Shown here: in pieces, positions 41,585-48,802 of the stretch
How positions within the stretch are numbered: the first letter of the stretch is position 1
How the letters are laid out: each line of letters starts with the position of its first letter
Source of the DNA: SIG603 sp964370635
Lineage (GTDB): Bacteria > Bacillota > Clostridia > Oscillospirales > Acutalibacteraceae
Direction: 5' to 3'
Length of the DNA stretch: 64,000 nucleotides
NCBI GenBank assembly: GCA_964370635.1
Contig: CAYJJU010000007.1
Location: 1-64,000 of the forward strand
Position numbers and translations under genes: made by a program
The notes under the pieces: generated by a model
Told to the model about the DNA's origin: nothing
The model's database searches: none
Seen by the model: only the letters and a program-made list of their open reading frames with translations

Positions 41585-43348
41585 ATGTCAAAGAGAAAAT
41601 ATATGCGTAAAACTAAAATAATATGTACTTTAGGCCCTGCAACTGACGATGAAAACATCATAAGAGAATTAATTCTCAATGGAATGAATGTTGCCAGAAT
41701 TAATATGTCACACGGAACACATGATGAACAAAGAGTGCGTGCCGATATGGTTAAAAAAGTCCGCACCGAGCTTAACAAGCCCGTAGCACTACTGATGGAC
41801 ACTAAAGGCCCTGAAATTAGGACAAAAAAATTTAAAGACGGCCCTATAATGCTGGAAAAAGGACAGGAGTTCACCCTGTATACCGACGATAGAGATGGCG
41901 ATAAAGACGGCTGTGCCATAACTTTTTCCGCCCTACCAAAAGACGTCACTAAAGAAACCTCAATTTTGATAGACGACGGTCTTATAGCTCTTAGTGTTGA
42001 AAAAATTTTTGAAGATAAAATTTTGTGCAAGGTGCAAAATGGCGGAAAAGTTTCAAACAACAAGGGCATTAACGTGCCTGGCTGTGAGCTTTCCATGCCC
42101 TATGTCAGCTCTCAGGACATTAGCGATATAAAATTTGCCATAACGGAAGATTTCGACTTCATAGCGGCATCTTTTGTAAGGAGCAAGGAAGACGTCGCAC
42201 AGATAAGACAAGTTCTTGAAGAAAACAACTGCAACGACATCAAGCTCGTCTCAAAAATTGAAAATGCACAGGGCGTTGATAATATCGACGAGATAATAAG
42301 GGTGTCCGATGCGATAATGATTGCAAGGGGCGACATGGGTGTTGAAATCCCCTTAGAAGAGATACCTAAAATTCAAAAAGAGATAATTAAAAAAGCATAT
42401 ACCGCAGGCAAGCATGTCGTTACCGCCACACAAATGCTAGAGTCGATGGTGAAAAACCCAAGGCCTACAAGGGCGGAAACCACAGACGTTGCAAACGCAA
42501 TTTACGACGGAACAAGCGCAATCATGCTAAGCGGAGAAACCGCGGCTGGCGACTATCCTGTTGAAGCACTAAAAACCATGAATACCATAGCTTGCTACAC
42601 GGAAAAAGACATAAATTATATAGCAAGACATCAATCGCGCGCCTTTATAGACAACAAGGACGTTACCTCGGCAATTTCGCACGCCACTTGCACCACGGCT
42701 CATGATTTAGGAGCTGTTGCAATTTTAACCGCATCGAAAACGGGTAAAACGGCTAAGCTTATTTCAAAATTCAGGCCGGCCTGTCCCATTATTTGTGGCT
42801 GTATCGATGAAAAAGTCTTAAGGCAAATGAACATGTCATGGGGTGTTGCACCACTTTTAATGTCTGAAATGAAAAGCACCGACGAACTTTTTGAAAATGT
42901 TGTAAAAATAACCGAAGAGGCTGGATACGTGCAAAGCGGTGACATAGCCGTAATAACAGCGGGCATTCCGCTTGGAATATCCGGCACAACTAATATGCTA
43001 AAGGTTCATTTAGTCGGTAATATTTTAGTAGAGGGAACGACTGTAAACAAAGGAAGTGTGTCCGGTAGACTTTGCGTTTGCAAGACCGAAGAAGAGGCAA
43101 AACTGAACTTTATAGACGGCGATATTTTGGTAATTCCAAAAACCTCAAACACAATTATGCCCATACTGAGAAAGGCCTCCGGAATAGTCACCGAGGAAGA
43201 GTCCGAAAACTCTCATGCGGCAATAGCAGGTTTAGCACTGGACATACCCGTGCTAATAGATGCGCAAAACGCCACCGAAATTCTCACAAGCGGAACAACT
43301 GTTCAAATTGAAGGTGAACGAGGAGTAGTTTTAAGCCTGTCTAAATAG
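41585..43348 (+). CDS. pyk: Pyruvate kinase with C-terminal PEP-utilising domain
   Basis: A 587-residue glycolytic enzyme. The barrel begins KTKIICTLGPATDDENII. MDTKGPEIRTKKF near 75-87 and VSKIENAQGVDNIDEIIRVSDAIMIARGDMGVEIP near 219-253 are active-site blocks (K, E, D metal ligands), and TQMLESMVKNPRPTRAETTDVANAIYDGTSAIMLSGETA near 282-320 is the signature helix. An allosteric-type domain spans about 350-470. The last 110 residues (INSG-like GSVSGRLCVCKTEE...GIVTEEESENSHAAIAGLALDIP) form the mobile PEP-synthase His-domain-like extension found in Bacillota pyruvate kinases. Confidence 0.97.
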   Translation: MSKRKYMRKTKIICTLGPATDDENIIRELILNGMNVARINMSHGTHDEQRVRADMVKKVRTELNKPVALLMDTKGPEIRTKKFKDGPIMLEKGQEFTLYTDDRDGDKDGCAITFSALPKDVTKETSILIDDGLIALSVEKIFEDKILCKVQNGGKVSNNKGINVPGCELSMPYVSSQDISDIKFAITEDFDFIAASFVRSKEDVAQIRQVLEENNCNDIKLVSKIENAQGVDNIDEIIRVSDAIMIARGDMGVEIPLEEIPKIQKEIIKKAYTAGKHVVTATQMLESMVKNPRPTRAETTDVANAIYDGTSAIMLSGETAAGDYPVEALKTMNTIACYTEKDINYIARHQSRAFIDNKDVTSAISHATCTTAHDLGAVAILTASKTGKTAKLISKFRPACPIICGCIDEKVLRQMNMSWGVAPLLMSEMKSTDELFENVVKITEEAGYVQSGDIAVITAGIPLGISGTTNMLKVHLVGNILVEGTTVNKGSVSGRLCVCKTEEEAKLNFIDGDILVIPKTSNTIMPILRKASGIVTEEESENSHAAIAGLALDIPVLIDAQNATEILTSGTTVQIEGERGVVLSLSK

Positions 43349-43366
43349 GTGATAATATTTAATAAC

Positions 43367-43660
43367 ATAGAGGGCAGTGACGCTTGCGTCACTGCCCTCT
43401 ATGCGTGTCAAAAAAGTCCTACTTTTTTGCACACGCTGTCTGACTGTCAAAAAACCTCTGTCCTGAAAAAAGTTGCACAAATGGGTAGGTATAAGGAAAC
43501 TTTTTCTATCGCAAAAAGTTTCCTCTTTGCCAATAAATTGGCAAATTCACCTTCAAAAAAGCTCTTCTAAGGATAAAGATTCCGTTTTCTGCGGAAAACG
43601 TCTTAGAGCGCTGCCCTAAGCACCCGAAATTTTTTGAAAAAAATTTAGTAAAACTTTTAA
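43367..43660 (+). repeat. Family A repeat, copy 3
   Basis: Opens with a perfect 17-bp-stem palindrome (43367-43402; arms contain AGGGCAGTGACGC / GCGTCACTGCCCT), then GCGTGTC and a hairpin GCGTGT...ACACGC. The body carries AGGAAACTTTTT/AAAAAGTTTCCT and TTTGCCAAT/ATTGGCAAA (43526-43545). Other copies have AGGAAAG/CTTTCCT and GCCCT/AGGGC at the same places, so both stems changed with compensation. The tail AAATTTTTTGAAAAAAATTT and TAGTAAAACTTTTA ends just before the VOC gene stop. It fills the pyk/VOC convergent gap; no gene is seen. Confidence 0.85.
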
Positions 43661-43671
43661 TAATTTTCATT

Positions 43672-44055
43672 TTAATTAAACTTAACCCTATTTGGTACAA
43701 TTTCTATCCAGTAACCGTCGGGGTCTGAGATGAAATACAGTCCCATTGCCGTGTTTTCATAGCAAATACAGCCCATTTCTTTATGCTTTTCATAAGCTTC
43801 TTCGAAATTATCCACTGTAAAAGCAAGGTGAATTTCATTGTCGCCTAGGTCGTATTTCTCTTTTGTGAAATCTCTAAGCCATGTAAGCTCTAAAAGATGT
43901 GGCACATTGCCGTCGCTTAAAAATGCCAGTTTAAAACTGCCGTCTTCAGGGCCTTTTATTTCTTTTACCGAAAGACATAGCGCTTCTTCGTAAAATTTTA
44001 CAGACTTGTCTAGGTCCTTTACGTTTAAATTATTGTGTGCAAATGTAAATTTCAT
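43672..44055 (-). CDS. VOC-superfamily glyoxalase-like protein
   Basis: A 127-residue vicinal-oxygen-chelate protein with two beta-alpha-beta3 modules. MKFTFAHNNLNVKDLDKSVKFYEEAL has His near residue 7 (FAHNNLNV) as the first metal ligand, LLELTWLRD near 55 gives Glu, HLAFTVDNFEEAYEKHKEMG near 77-96 gives the second His, and GYWIEIVPNR near the C-terminus gives the last Glu. This is the full glyoxalase I metal set, so lactoylglutathione lyase-type or related lyase activity is plausible; the thiol partner is unknown. It forms an operon with the MBL protein 10 bp upstream. Confidence 0.88.
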   Translation of the reverse strand: MKFTFAHNNLNVKDLDKSVKFYEEALCLSVKEIKGPEDGSFKLAFLSDGNVPHLLELTWLRDFTKEKYDLGDNEIHLAFTVDNFEEAYEKHKEMGCICYENTAMGLYFISDPDGYWIEIVPNRVKFN

Positions 44056-44065
44056 TTTATTTCTC

Positions 44066-44749
44066 CTAAATTTTAAAATTTTGGTTTTCTTCTTTTATAT
44101 CGAGTATATTTTCCTTTGGGAACTGCTCTTTAATTTTGTCGACAACGCTAAAATCGCCCCACATATGCATGGGGACTACGGTTTTGGCGTTTGAATTTTC
44201 TAAAAAGCCTTTAATACCTAAGTCGTGCGAGGTCTTAAGCCTTGGGTCTACCGGCACAAATGCAAGGTCAAATTTCTTACCCGTTAGCTTTTTCATCTCC
44301 ATAAAATAATTTTTCGCCATTTCAAAATTGGCCTCGGGAGTTTCTTCGTCCCAGTGCCAGTGGTTTAAATCGCCTGCGTGATAAATTTTCACACCGTCGC
44401 ATTTTACGATAAACGCCACACCTTCGTCGGTCGATTTTAGGGTATCTATCTTTATATCGCCCAAATTATAACAGCAATTTGAATCTACAAATAGGATGCT
44501 ATCTTGGTTTTGTGTTTCCTTAATTTTCGGCTTAATTCCCTTGTCTAATATATAGCTAATCTGCGGATGTTTGATACCAAAAATCTTATCGCTAAAATGG
44601 TCGCCGTGAAAGTGACTTGAAAATATCAGCAAAGTTTTATCCTTTGGAAAATCCGGCAAATCTCCCTCAAAATAGTCAAATAAAAGTATGTGCTTTTCGG
44701 TTTCAACCATAAAGCTGCTGTGCTTAATGAAATGTAAATTTATTTCCAT
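44066..44749 (-). CDS. MBL-fold metal-dependent hydrolase (UlaG-like)
   Basis: A 227-residue metallo-beta-lactamase-fold protein. LLIFSSHFHGDHFSDKIFGI near 40-59 has the HxHxDH metal motif. IYHAGDLNHWHWDEE near 120-134 gives the Asp and His ligands, and KTVVPMHMWGDFSVVDKI near 190-207 gives the last His. The overall arrangement is that of the UlaG/YcjI-like small MBL hydrolases. Substrate is unknown; together with the glyoxalase-like neighbour a role in reactive-aldehyde or metabolite repair is possible but not shown. A promoter lies at 44801-44829. Confidence 0.88.
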   Translation of the reverse strand: MEINLHFIKHSSFMVETEKHILLFDYFEGDLPDFPKDKTLLIFSSHFHGDHFSDKIFGIKHPQISYILDKGIKPKIKETQNQDSILFVDSNCCYNLGDIKIDTLKSTDEGVAFIVKCDGVKIYHAGDLNHWHWDEETPEANFEMAKNYFMEMKKLTGKKFDLAFVPVDPRLKTSHDLGIKGFLENSNAKTVVPMHMWGDFSVVDKIKEQFPKENILDIKEENQNFKI

Positions 44750-44800
44750 TTGTCAAATTTTCTCCCTTTAAATGTTGATTTTGTAATAAACTCTGCTCTT

Positions 44801-44829
44801 ATTATATCAAGTATTTTAAAAAATGTATA
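44801..44829 (-). promoter_or_regulatory. Promoter of the MBL-VOC pair
   Basis: Minus-strand -35 TATACA (44824-44829), 17-bp spacer and -10 TATAAT (44801-44806). Confidence 0.5.
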
Positions 44830-44859
44830 GTAAAAAATATAGTGCCATTAAAAATTCGA

Positions 44860-44890
44860 GGGGCTGTGACATCAAAATTGCCACAGCCCC
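44860..44890 (-). terminator. Terminator of the SPFH operon
   Basis: GGGGCTGTG / CACAGCCCC stem (44860-44868 with 44882-44890) just after the DUF1648 gene, followed on the minus strand by TCGAATTTTTAA. The same stem could protect the upstream side of the MBL promoter. Confidence 0.75.
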
Positions 44891-44896
44891 CATTTT

Positions 44897-45352
44897 TTAT
44901 TTGTTATATTTCATCATCTTAATCGAATAATACACTATACTCACCATCATTATACCGATGTATGAAAATGTCACGGCTACAGGCATTACTGTGCTAAACG
45001 CAGTGAGTATTGCGATTGTACTAAAAAATAGTACCAGCAAAAACTTTAAATGCACCATCATATTTACCGTTACACCTGCTACCATTGGGTTTTGGTAATC
45101 CGCCTTTACAAAAACAATTCTCTTTTTCCACATTTTCGGCTTTCTCTCTATAAACGATGTAAGAGCAAAGAGTACAAGAGCTATTAGGGGTAATATAATT
45201 ATAGTCCATTTGTCACCATAGCTTGTGACCTCTCCCTGAAAATTTGTTTGCATTGGTACTTTTTCGGGTATATTGTTCCAGCGCACAAGAATTATTATCC
45301 ACGTGGCAAGCATGGCCGCAATCGCCAAAACATTCTTAATAAGTCTTAACAT
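44897..45352 (-). CDS. DUF1648-domain membrane protein
   Basis: A 151-residue protein with four hydrophobic helices (about 5-24, 50-66, 98-118, 122-142). The loop NNIPEKVPMQTNFQGEVTSYGDKW (about 26-49) is the DUF1648 signature, P-x3-P-x-H/T-N-x2-G-x2-D/S-x-x-G-D. The best-known DUF1648-containing protein is SdpI, the immunity protein against the SdpC killing factor of Bacillus, which also carries a SdpI domain; here only the DUF1648 part is visible. It is the last gene of the SPFH operon, four bases after the lipoprotein hydrolase. Confidence 0.85.
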   Translation of the reverse strand: MLRLIKNVLAIAAMLATWIIILVRWNNIPEKVPMQTNFQGEVTSYGDKWTIIILPLIALVLFALTSFIERKPKMWKKRIVFVKADYQNPMVAGVTVNMMVHLKFLLVLFFSTIAILTAFSTVMPVAVTFSYIGIMMVSIVYYSIKMMKYNK

Positions 45353-45356
45353 AATC

Positions 45357-46700
45357 TCATCTACCTATAAACTCTACTATGTCGTCTATCACATCAGGGC
45401 TTACCTCAGCTTTTACTTCGTACTCGCTTAAATCACTTTTTCCGTTTGACTGCATCATTAGATGATTAAGCCCCGGATATAATTTCAATGTGACGTTGTC
45501 CCTGTCTTTTAAAGTTTCTTCCCATAACTTATAGTCGATATCCGGAAAAATTTGAAAATCTTCCTCTCCTTGCAAAACGAGTATCGGCAAAGCGATATCA
45601 TCAATAAAATTCTCGCCCGCATACTGTTTTGCAGATTTTTGATACCCTGCAGACAGTCCTAAAAGACTGGTGTCGTCGGCTACATCTGTCATGTCGCCAC
45701 GTAAAATTTCTATGTCTATTTCTACCTGTTCTAGTTGCTCTTCTATAATAGCCTCTGTTTCGTCAGTATAAAGTCCTGTTCCAAAATCGTCCTTTATCGC
45801 CATGTTTTGGCTGTACTGCACTTCATATAAAGGCCTTAAAGTTCCTGCCATTGAGATTATTCCTGCAAGGTAATCGTTTTCATACGCTATGTATGGCGTA
45901 AGCATTCCACCCAAGGAATGGCCTAAAACATATATATTTTCATGGTCTACCCTAGCATCATTTTTAAGTAAATCTAGTGCAAACTCAACGTCTTCTAAAA
46001 CCTCTTCATAAATGCCCATACCTTCACCAAAGTCTACTCCACTATGCGCATAAAATCTCTTGTCGTATCTAAGGCTTGCTATTCCGCTTTCTGCTAAACC
46101 ATGCGCAATATCTTTAAACGGTGTGTTTTGATAAATTGTTTCGTTTTTATCACTTTGACCCGAGCCATGCACAAGTAGCACCACAGGTGGATTTTCCACA
46201 TTTTTAGGCAAGGTAAGAAGTCCCTCTAGCGGATACTCCTCGCCTACAGTAACGCTCACTTCTTCAAAAGCATCATTTTCTTCTGCTTCTTCTAAACTTT
46301 CGTATGCGAAAAATATTCCTGCAATCTCATCGTCGATGTTATAGGTAAGTGTAATTTTCAAACCGCCGTTTTCAAATTTTTCCACCACGGAGCAAGTGTA
46401 AAATTCTTCACTTACTCCGCCTGCAACATTTACATGCTCTACATACGCCCCAAGCGATGTTACAGTGTCTTCCCATACGGTTTTAAGCGCTGTTTCATCA
46501 AGCTGAGCCGCAACCTCATCGCTAAAATCCTTTGCGACTTCTGCATATTCTCCACTGATTAAGCTTTGACTATGCTGTTTTGCAAGTTCAAAAACTTCAT
46601 TTTGGTCATAGACTAGCTCCACACTTGATGTTGTAGCACAGGAAACAAAGGTGAAAATCGCCACAAGTATAACACAAAAACATGTCGCTACTTTTTTCAT
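45357..46700 (-). CDS. Lipoprotein alpha/beta hydrolase with N-terminal DUF3887 domain
   Basis: A 447-residue exported lipoprotein. The signal peptide MKKVATCFCVILVAIFTFVSC ends in a lipobox (FVSC, lipidated Cys near 21). A DUF3887-like domain (about 30-135; AKQHSQSLISGEYAEVAKDFSDEVAAQLD) is followed by an alpha/beta hydrolase. VVLLVHGSGQSDKNET near 174-189 is the oxyanion region, YVLGHSLGGMLTPY near 262-275 has the nucleophile Ser (GHSLG), and Asp (LQGEEDFQIF near 393) and His (PGLNHLM near 418) complete the triad. It acts outside the membrane on an unknown ester or peptide-type substrate. Confidence 0.88.
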   Translation of the reverse strand: MKKVATCFCVILVAIFTFVSCATTSSVELVYDQNEVFELAKQHSQSLISGEYAEVAKDFSDEVAAQLDETALKTVWEDTVTSLGAYVEHVNVAGGVSEEFYTCSVVEKFENGGLKITLTYNIDDEIAGIFFAYESLEEAEENDAFEEVSVTVGEEYPLEGLLTLPKNVENPPVVLLVHGSGQSDKNETIYQNTPFKDIAHGLAESGIASLRYDKRFYAHSGVDFGEGMGIYEEVLEDVEFALDLLKNDARVDHENIYVLGHSLGGMLTPYIAYENDYLAGIISMAGTLRPLYEVQYSQNMAIKDDFGTGLYTDETEAIIEEQLEQVEIDIEILRGDMTDVADDTSLLGLSAGYQKSAKQYAGENFIDDIALPILVLQGEEDFQIFPDIDYKLWEETLKDRDNVTLKLYPGLNHLMMQSNGKSDLSEYEVKAEVSPDVIDDIVEFIGR

Positions 46701-46702
46701 AA

Positions 46703-46885
46703 TTACCCCTCTAAATTGTCATTATCCTTTTTACTACCTTTTTTTCGCTTTTTCACGCATTCGGTGAGCAGATACTCTATCTGACCATTTACAGAGCGAA
46801 AATCATCTTCTGCCCAAGCCATAATCTCGTCATAAAGCTTTTTTGAAAGGCGTAAAGGAATTTGTTTTTTCTGATTATCTGCCAT
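46703..46885 (-). CDS. Small ribbon-helix-helix (Arc-like) protein
   Basis: A 60-residue protein. KKQIPLRLSKKLYDEIMAWAEDDFRSVNGQIEYLLTECVKKRKK fits an Arc-type ribbon-helix-helix: a short beta strand (QIPLRLS) and two helices with the conserved SVNGQIEYLL. The C-terminus is strongly basic. Such proteins bind DNA as dimers; small RHH partners beside SPFH genes recur in Clostridia in my experience of these genomes. It lies 5 bp after the SPFH gene and 2 bp before the hydrolase. Confidence 0.8.
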   Translation of the reverse strand: MADNQKKQIPLRLSKKLYDEIMAWAEDDFRSVNGQIEYLLTECVKKRKKGSKKDNDNLEG

Positions 46886-46890
46886 AATAA

Positions 46891-47928
46891 TTAATAAAGA
46901 CTTCCCGAATTTACTATGGGTTGAGTGTCTTTATTTGCGCATAAAACCACAAGTAAATTTGATACCATTGCCGCTTTTCTCTCTTCATCAAGGTTTATGC
47001 TGTCGTTTTCTTCGATTTTTTCTAGTGCCATCTCAACCATGCCAACAGCACCGTCAACTATGAGTTTTTTTGCATCAATCAAAGCTGCCGCCTGTTGTCT
47101 TTGAAGCATAGCCGCCGCAATTTCAGGTGCATATGCAAGGTAAGTAATTTTAGTTTCCAAAATTTCAAGTCCTGCGCCCTGCACTTTTTGGCCTATTTCT
47201 TCTTTGATTTTCTCGGCAACTATCTCGCTAGAGCCTCTTAGTGAGCCCTCATCTGGCGAGCCATCCCCTGTTGTGTCGACATTTTGTGCCACATCATAAG
47301 GATAAACCCTTACTATGTTTCTAAGAGATGCATCACATTGAAGCGATAAAAATTCTTTGTAATTATCTACTGTAAACACAGCCTTTGCAGTGTCTACTAC
47401 CCTCCAAATGACGGCTATGCTAATCTCTATTGGATTTCCAAGGCAGTCATTTATTTTTTGCTTGTTGTTGTTTAAAGTCATAGATTTTAAAGAAATTTTC
47501 TTGGATACCATTTCAAAGCTTACGTTCATGTCACTGCCTACTGAAAGTTTTGATGTTTTCTGTGTGACATCTCCGCTTTGACGAAGTTTAGTTTGTGAGG
47601 CTGGGTTTACTCCCTCTACAAAAGGATTTACAAAGTATATGCCCTCGCCCTTAAGTGTTCCTATGTATTTACCAAAAAGTGTAAGTACCAAAGCTTCTTG
47701 TGGCTGAAGTATTTTTATTCCGATAAATAAAATCCAGCCAAAAAGAATGTAAAGTCCAACTAGTACTATGCATGTGACGCCTAAAGCTATCGGAAGCATT
47801 CCGCTTTCAAGCCCTATGATGCTTAGCACCAATCCCGCTATTGCGGCAAAGTACCCTAAAATTGTTAATATAAGTACCGGTAAACCGCTTTTTGCTTTTA
47901 AAATTTTTTCACTGACTATGTTATTCAT
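46891..47928 (-). CDS. SPFH/Band 7 (flotillin-like) membrane protein
   Basis: A 345-residue protein. Two hydrophobic segments at about 13-38 and 43-72 anchor it, then the Band 7 domain (about 75-270): GKYIGTLKGEGIYFVNPFV, VDTAKAVFTVDNYKEFLSLQCDASLRNIVRVYPYDVAQN and KIKEEIGQKVQGAGLEILETKITYLAYAPEIAAAMLQRQQAAALIDAKKLIVDGAV. The AAAMLQRQQAAALIDAKK helix is the typical SPFH C-terminal coil. Family members scaffold membrane microdomains or respond to envelope stress. It heads a four-gene operon (SPFH, RHH, lipoprotein hydrolase, DUF1648) with gaps of 2-5 bp. Confidence 0.92.
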   Translation of the reverse strand: MNNIVSEKILKAKSGLPVLILTILGYFAAIAGLVLSIIGLESGMLPIALGVTCIVLVGLYILFGWILFIGIKILQPQEALVLTLFGKYIGTLKGEGIYFVNPFVEGVNPASQTKLRQSGDVTQKTSKLSVGSDMNVSFEMVSKKISLKSMTLNNNKQKINDCLGNPIEISIAVIWRVVDTAKAVFTVDNYKEFLSLQCDASLRNIVRVYPYDVAQNVDTTGDGSPDEGSLRGSSEIVAEKIKEEIGQKVQGAGLEILETKITYLAYAPEIAAAMLQRQQAAALIDAKKLIVDGAVGMVEMALEKIEENDSINLDEERKAAMVSNLLVVLCANKDTQPIVNSGSLY

Positions 47929-47949
47929 AACCTAGCCTCCATTCATATT

Positions 47950-47989
47950 ATTGTGATATCATTATAATATCATTTTATACGTTTGTCAA
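47950..47989 (-). promoter_or_regulatory. Promoter of the SPFH operon with candidate XRE half-operator
   Basis: Minus-strand -35 TTGACA (47984-47989), 17-bp spacer and -10 TATAAT (47961-47966), a full consensus. ATTGTGATAT (plus strand 47950-47959) lies over the predicted start point and is identical to the first 10 bp of the palindrome in the holin promoter (48448-48457). Confidence 0.75.
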
Positions 47990-48003
47990 GAGGGTATTTA
48001 TAA

Positions 48004-48038
48004 TTAATAGTTAATAGTTAATAGTTAATAGTTAATAA
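48004..48038. repeat. TTAATAG heptamer tandem array
   Basis: Five near-perfect tandem copies of the heptamer TTAATAG between the XRE gene stop and the SPFH promoter. It has the same 7-bp unit length as the CTCTTCA heptamers at 7351 and 21759 but a different sequence. Confidence 0.8.
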
Positions 48039-48050
48039 CTGCTGTGACTT

Positions 48051-48362
48051 TTATGCCTCTCCGTATTTACTTTTGAGAAACTCAACATAATCCTTAAGGT
48101 CTTCCCATGCTTTTTCTTCTATCTTTTCACCAAGCAAGACTCTTTTAATCGTTTCTTCATCAATTATACTTTCTGTGTTTCTATTTAAAATATAATCTAT
48201 GCTCACCTTAAAATACTCTGATATCGCCTTTAATTTTTCATTATCTATGTCCCGTTTGCCTTTTTCCCAGTTAGACACCGTGTTTTGTGCAACACCAAAA
48301 ATACTTGCAAACTCCTTTTGGCTTAAATTATTTTTCTTTCTTATTTTAATTAAATTATTCAT
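48051..48362 (-). CDS. XRE-family helix-turn-helix repressor (island regulator)
   Basis: A 103-residue Cro/CI-type regulator. MNNLIKIRKKNNLSQKEFASIFGVAQNTVSNWEKGKRDIDNEKLKAISEYFKVSIDYILN (about 1-60) is a complete HTH_3 domain, with recognition helix AQNTVSNWEKG. A short acidic C-terminal tail (about 64-103) probably dimerises. It is transcribed away from the holin-amidase cassette, and palindromes fill the shared promoter region. It lies directly upstream of the SPFH promoter as well, so it is placed to control both. Phage-repressor-like in style, but without an obvious protease or sensor domain. Confidence 0.92.
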   Translation of the reverse strand: MNNLIKIRKKNNLSQKEFASIFGVAQNTVSNWEKGKRDIDNEKLKAISEYFKVSIDYILNRNTESIIDEETIKRVLLGEKIEEKAWEDLKDYVEFLKSKYGEA

Positions 48363-48382
48363 ATTCTCACCGCCTTAAGTAC

Positions 48383-48411
48383 ATTTTATCATGTTTTGGG
48401 ATAAAAGTAAA
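48383..48411 (-). promoter_or_regulatory. Promoter of the XRE regulator gene
   Basis: Minus-strand -35 TTTACT (48406-48411), 17-bp spacer and -10 TAAAAT (48383-48388). It is next to the inverted repeat AATCCC-5-GGGATT (48417-48433). Confidence 0.6.
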
Positions 48412-48416
48412 GGAAA

Positions 48417-48481
48417 AATCCCGTTTAGGGATTGACAAATGTTTTTGATTGTGATATTATCACAATATGAGATATTCTCAT
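48417..48481. promoter_or_regulatory. Lysis-cassette promoter with three operator palindromes
   Basis: Plus-strand promoter: -35 TTGACA (48432-48437), 17-bp spacer, -10 TATTAT (48455-48460). Three palindromes overlap it: AATCCC-GTTTA-GGGATT (48417-48433, at the -35), a perfect 19-bp palindrome ATTGTGATATTATCACAAT (48448-48466, covering the -10) and ATGAGA-TAT-TCTCAT (48467-48481, over the start point). This is the layout of tight repression by the divergent XRE protein; which palindrome it reads is inference. Confidence 0.85.
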
Positions 48482-48506
48482 TCCCCTACACAAGCGCACT
48501 TTCTTT

Positions 48507-48574
48507 GATTAAGTGTAAAAAATAAGTAATTAAATAGAAACTTTTATAATATATTTACTTATCACGCCTTAATC
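48507..48574 (+). promoter_or_regulatory. Structured 5' leader of the holin-amidase mRNA
   Basis: An interrupted long stem: GATTAAGTG (48507-48515) with CAC and TTAATC (48563-48574), and ATAAGTAA (48522-48529) with TTACTTAT (48555-48562), leaving a 25-nt AT-rich loop. It ends 9 bp before the AAAGGAG ribosome site (48583-48589) and could modulate translation. Confidence 0.5.
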
Positions 48575-48595
48575 TATATTAGAAAGGAGCAAACT

Positions 48596-48802
48596 ATGAA
48601 AACTTGGTTTTTAGCCGCAGGAATGCGTGCGCTTAAGACATTCGCCCAAACAGCCGTCGCTGTTATAGGAACTTCCGCACTTGTAAGTGAGGTCAACTGG
48701 ATTACCGTTGGCTCCGCTTCCGTGCTGGCCGCCGTCTTATCTTTACTTACCTCCGCAGCAGGGCTTCCGGAGCTTAAGGAGGATAGCAGTGGTACCGATT
48801 AA
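48596..48802 (+). CDS. Phage-type holin (r1t-like)
   Basis: A 68-residue protein with two hydrophobic helices (about 13-34 and 36-58) and a charged tail ELKEDSSGTD. The pattern RALKTFAQTAVAVIGTSALVSEVNWITVGSASVLAAVLSLLTSAAGLPE matches r1t/Skunavirus-type holins (W between the helices, LLTSAAG end). Holins make membrane holes that release an endolysin or a toxin. A good AAAGGAG site precedes it. It overlaps the amidase start by 14 bp. No other phage gene is present around it. Confidence 0.9.
   Translation: MKTWFLAAGMRALKTFAQTAVAVIGTSALVSEVNWITVGSASVLAAVLSLLTSAAGLPELKEDSSGTD

Noticed and set aside
45357..46700. Alpha/beta hydrolase as a secreted lipase with a defined substrate.
   Set aside because: The triad and lipobox are visible, but nothing identifies the substrate, so only the fold is annotated.
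48004..48038. Heptamer tandem arrays considered as CRISPR.
   Set aside because: Units are 7 bp with no spacers, and no cas gene is present.
48687..48788. N-terminal extension of the amidase inside the holin gene.
   Set aside because: The extension is an out-of-frame reading of the holin, has no ribosome site, and a perfect AAGGAGG sits before GTG 48789.
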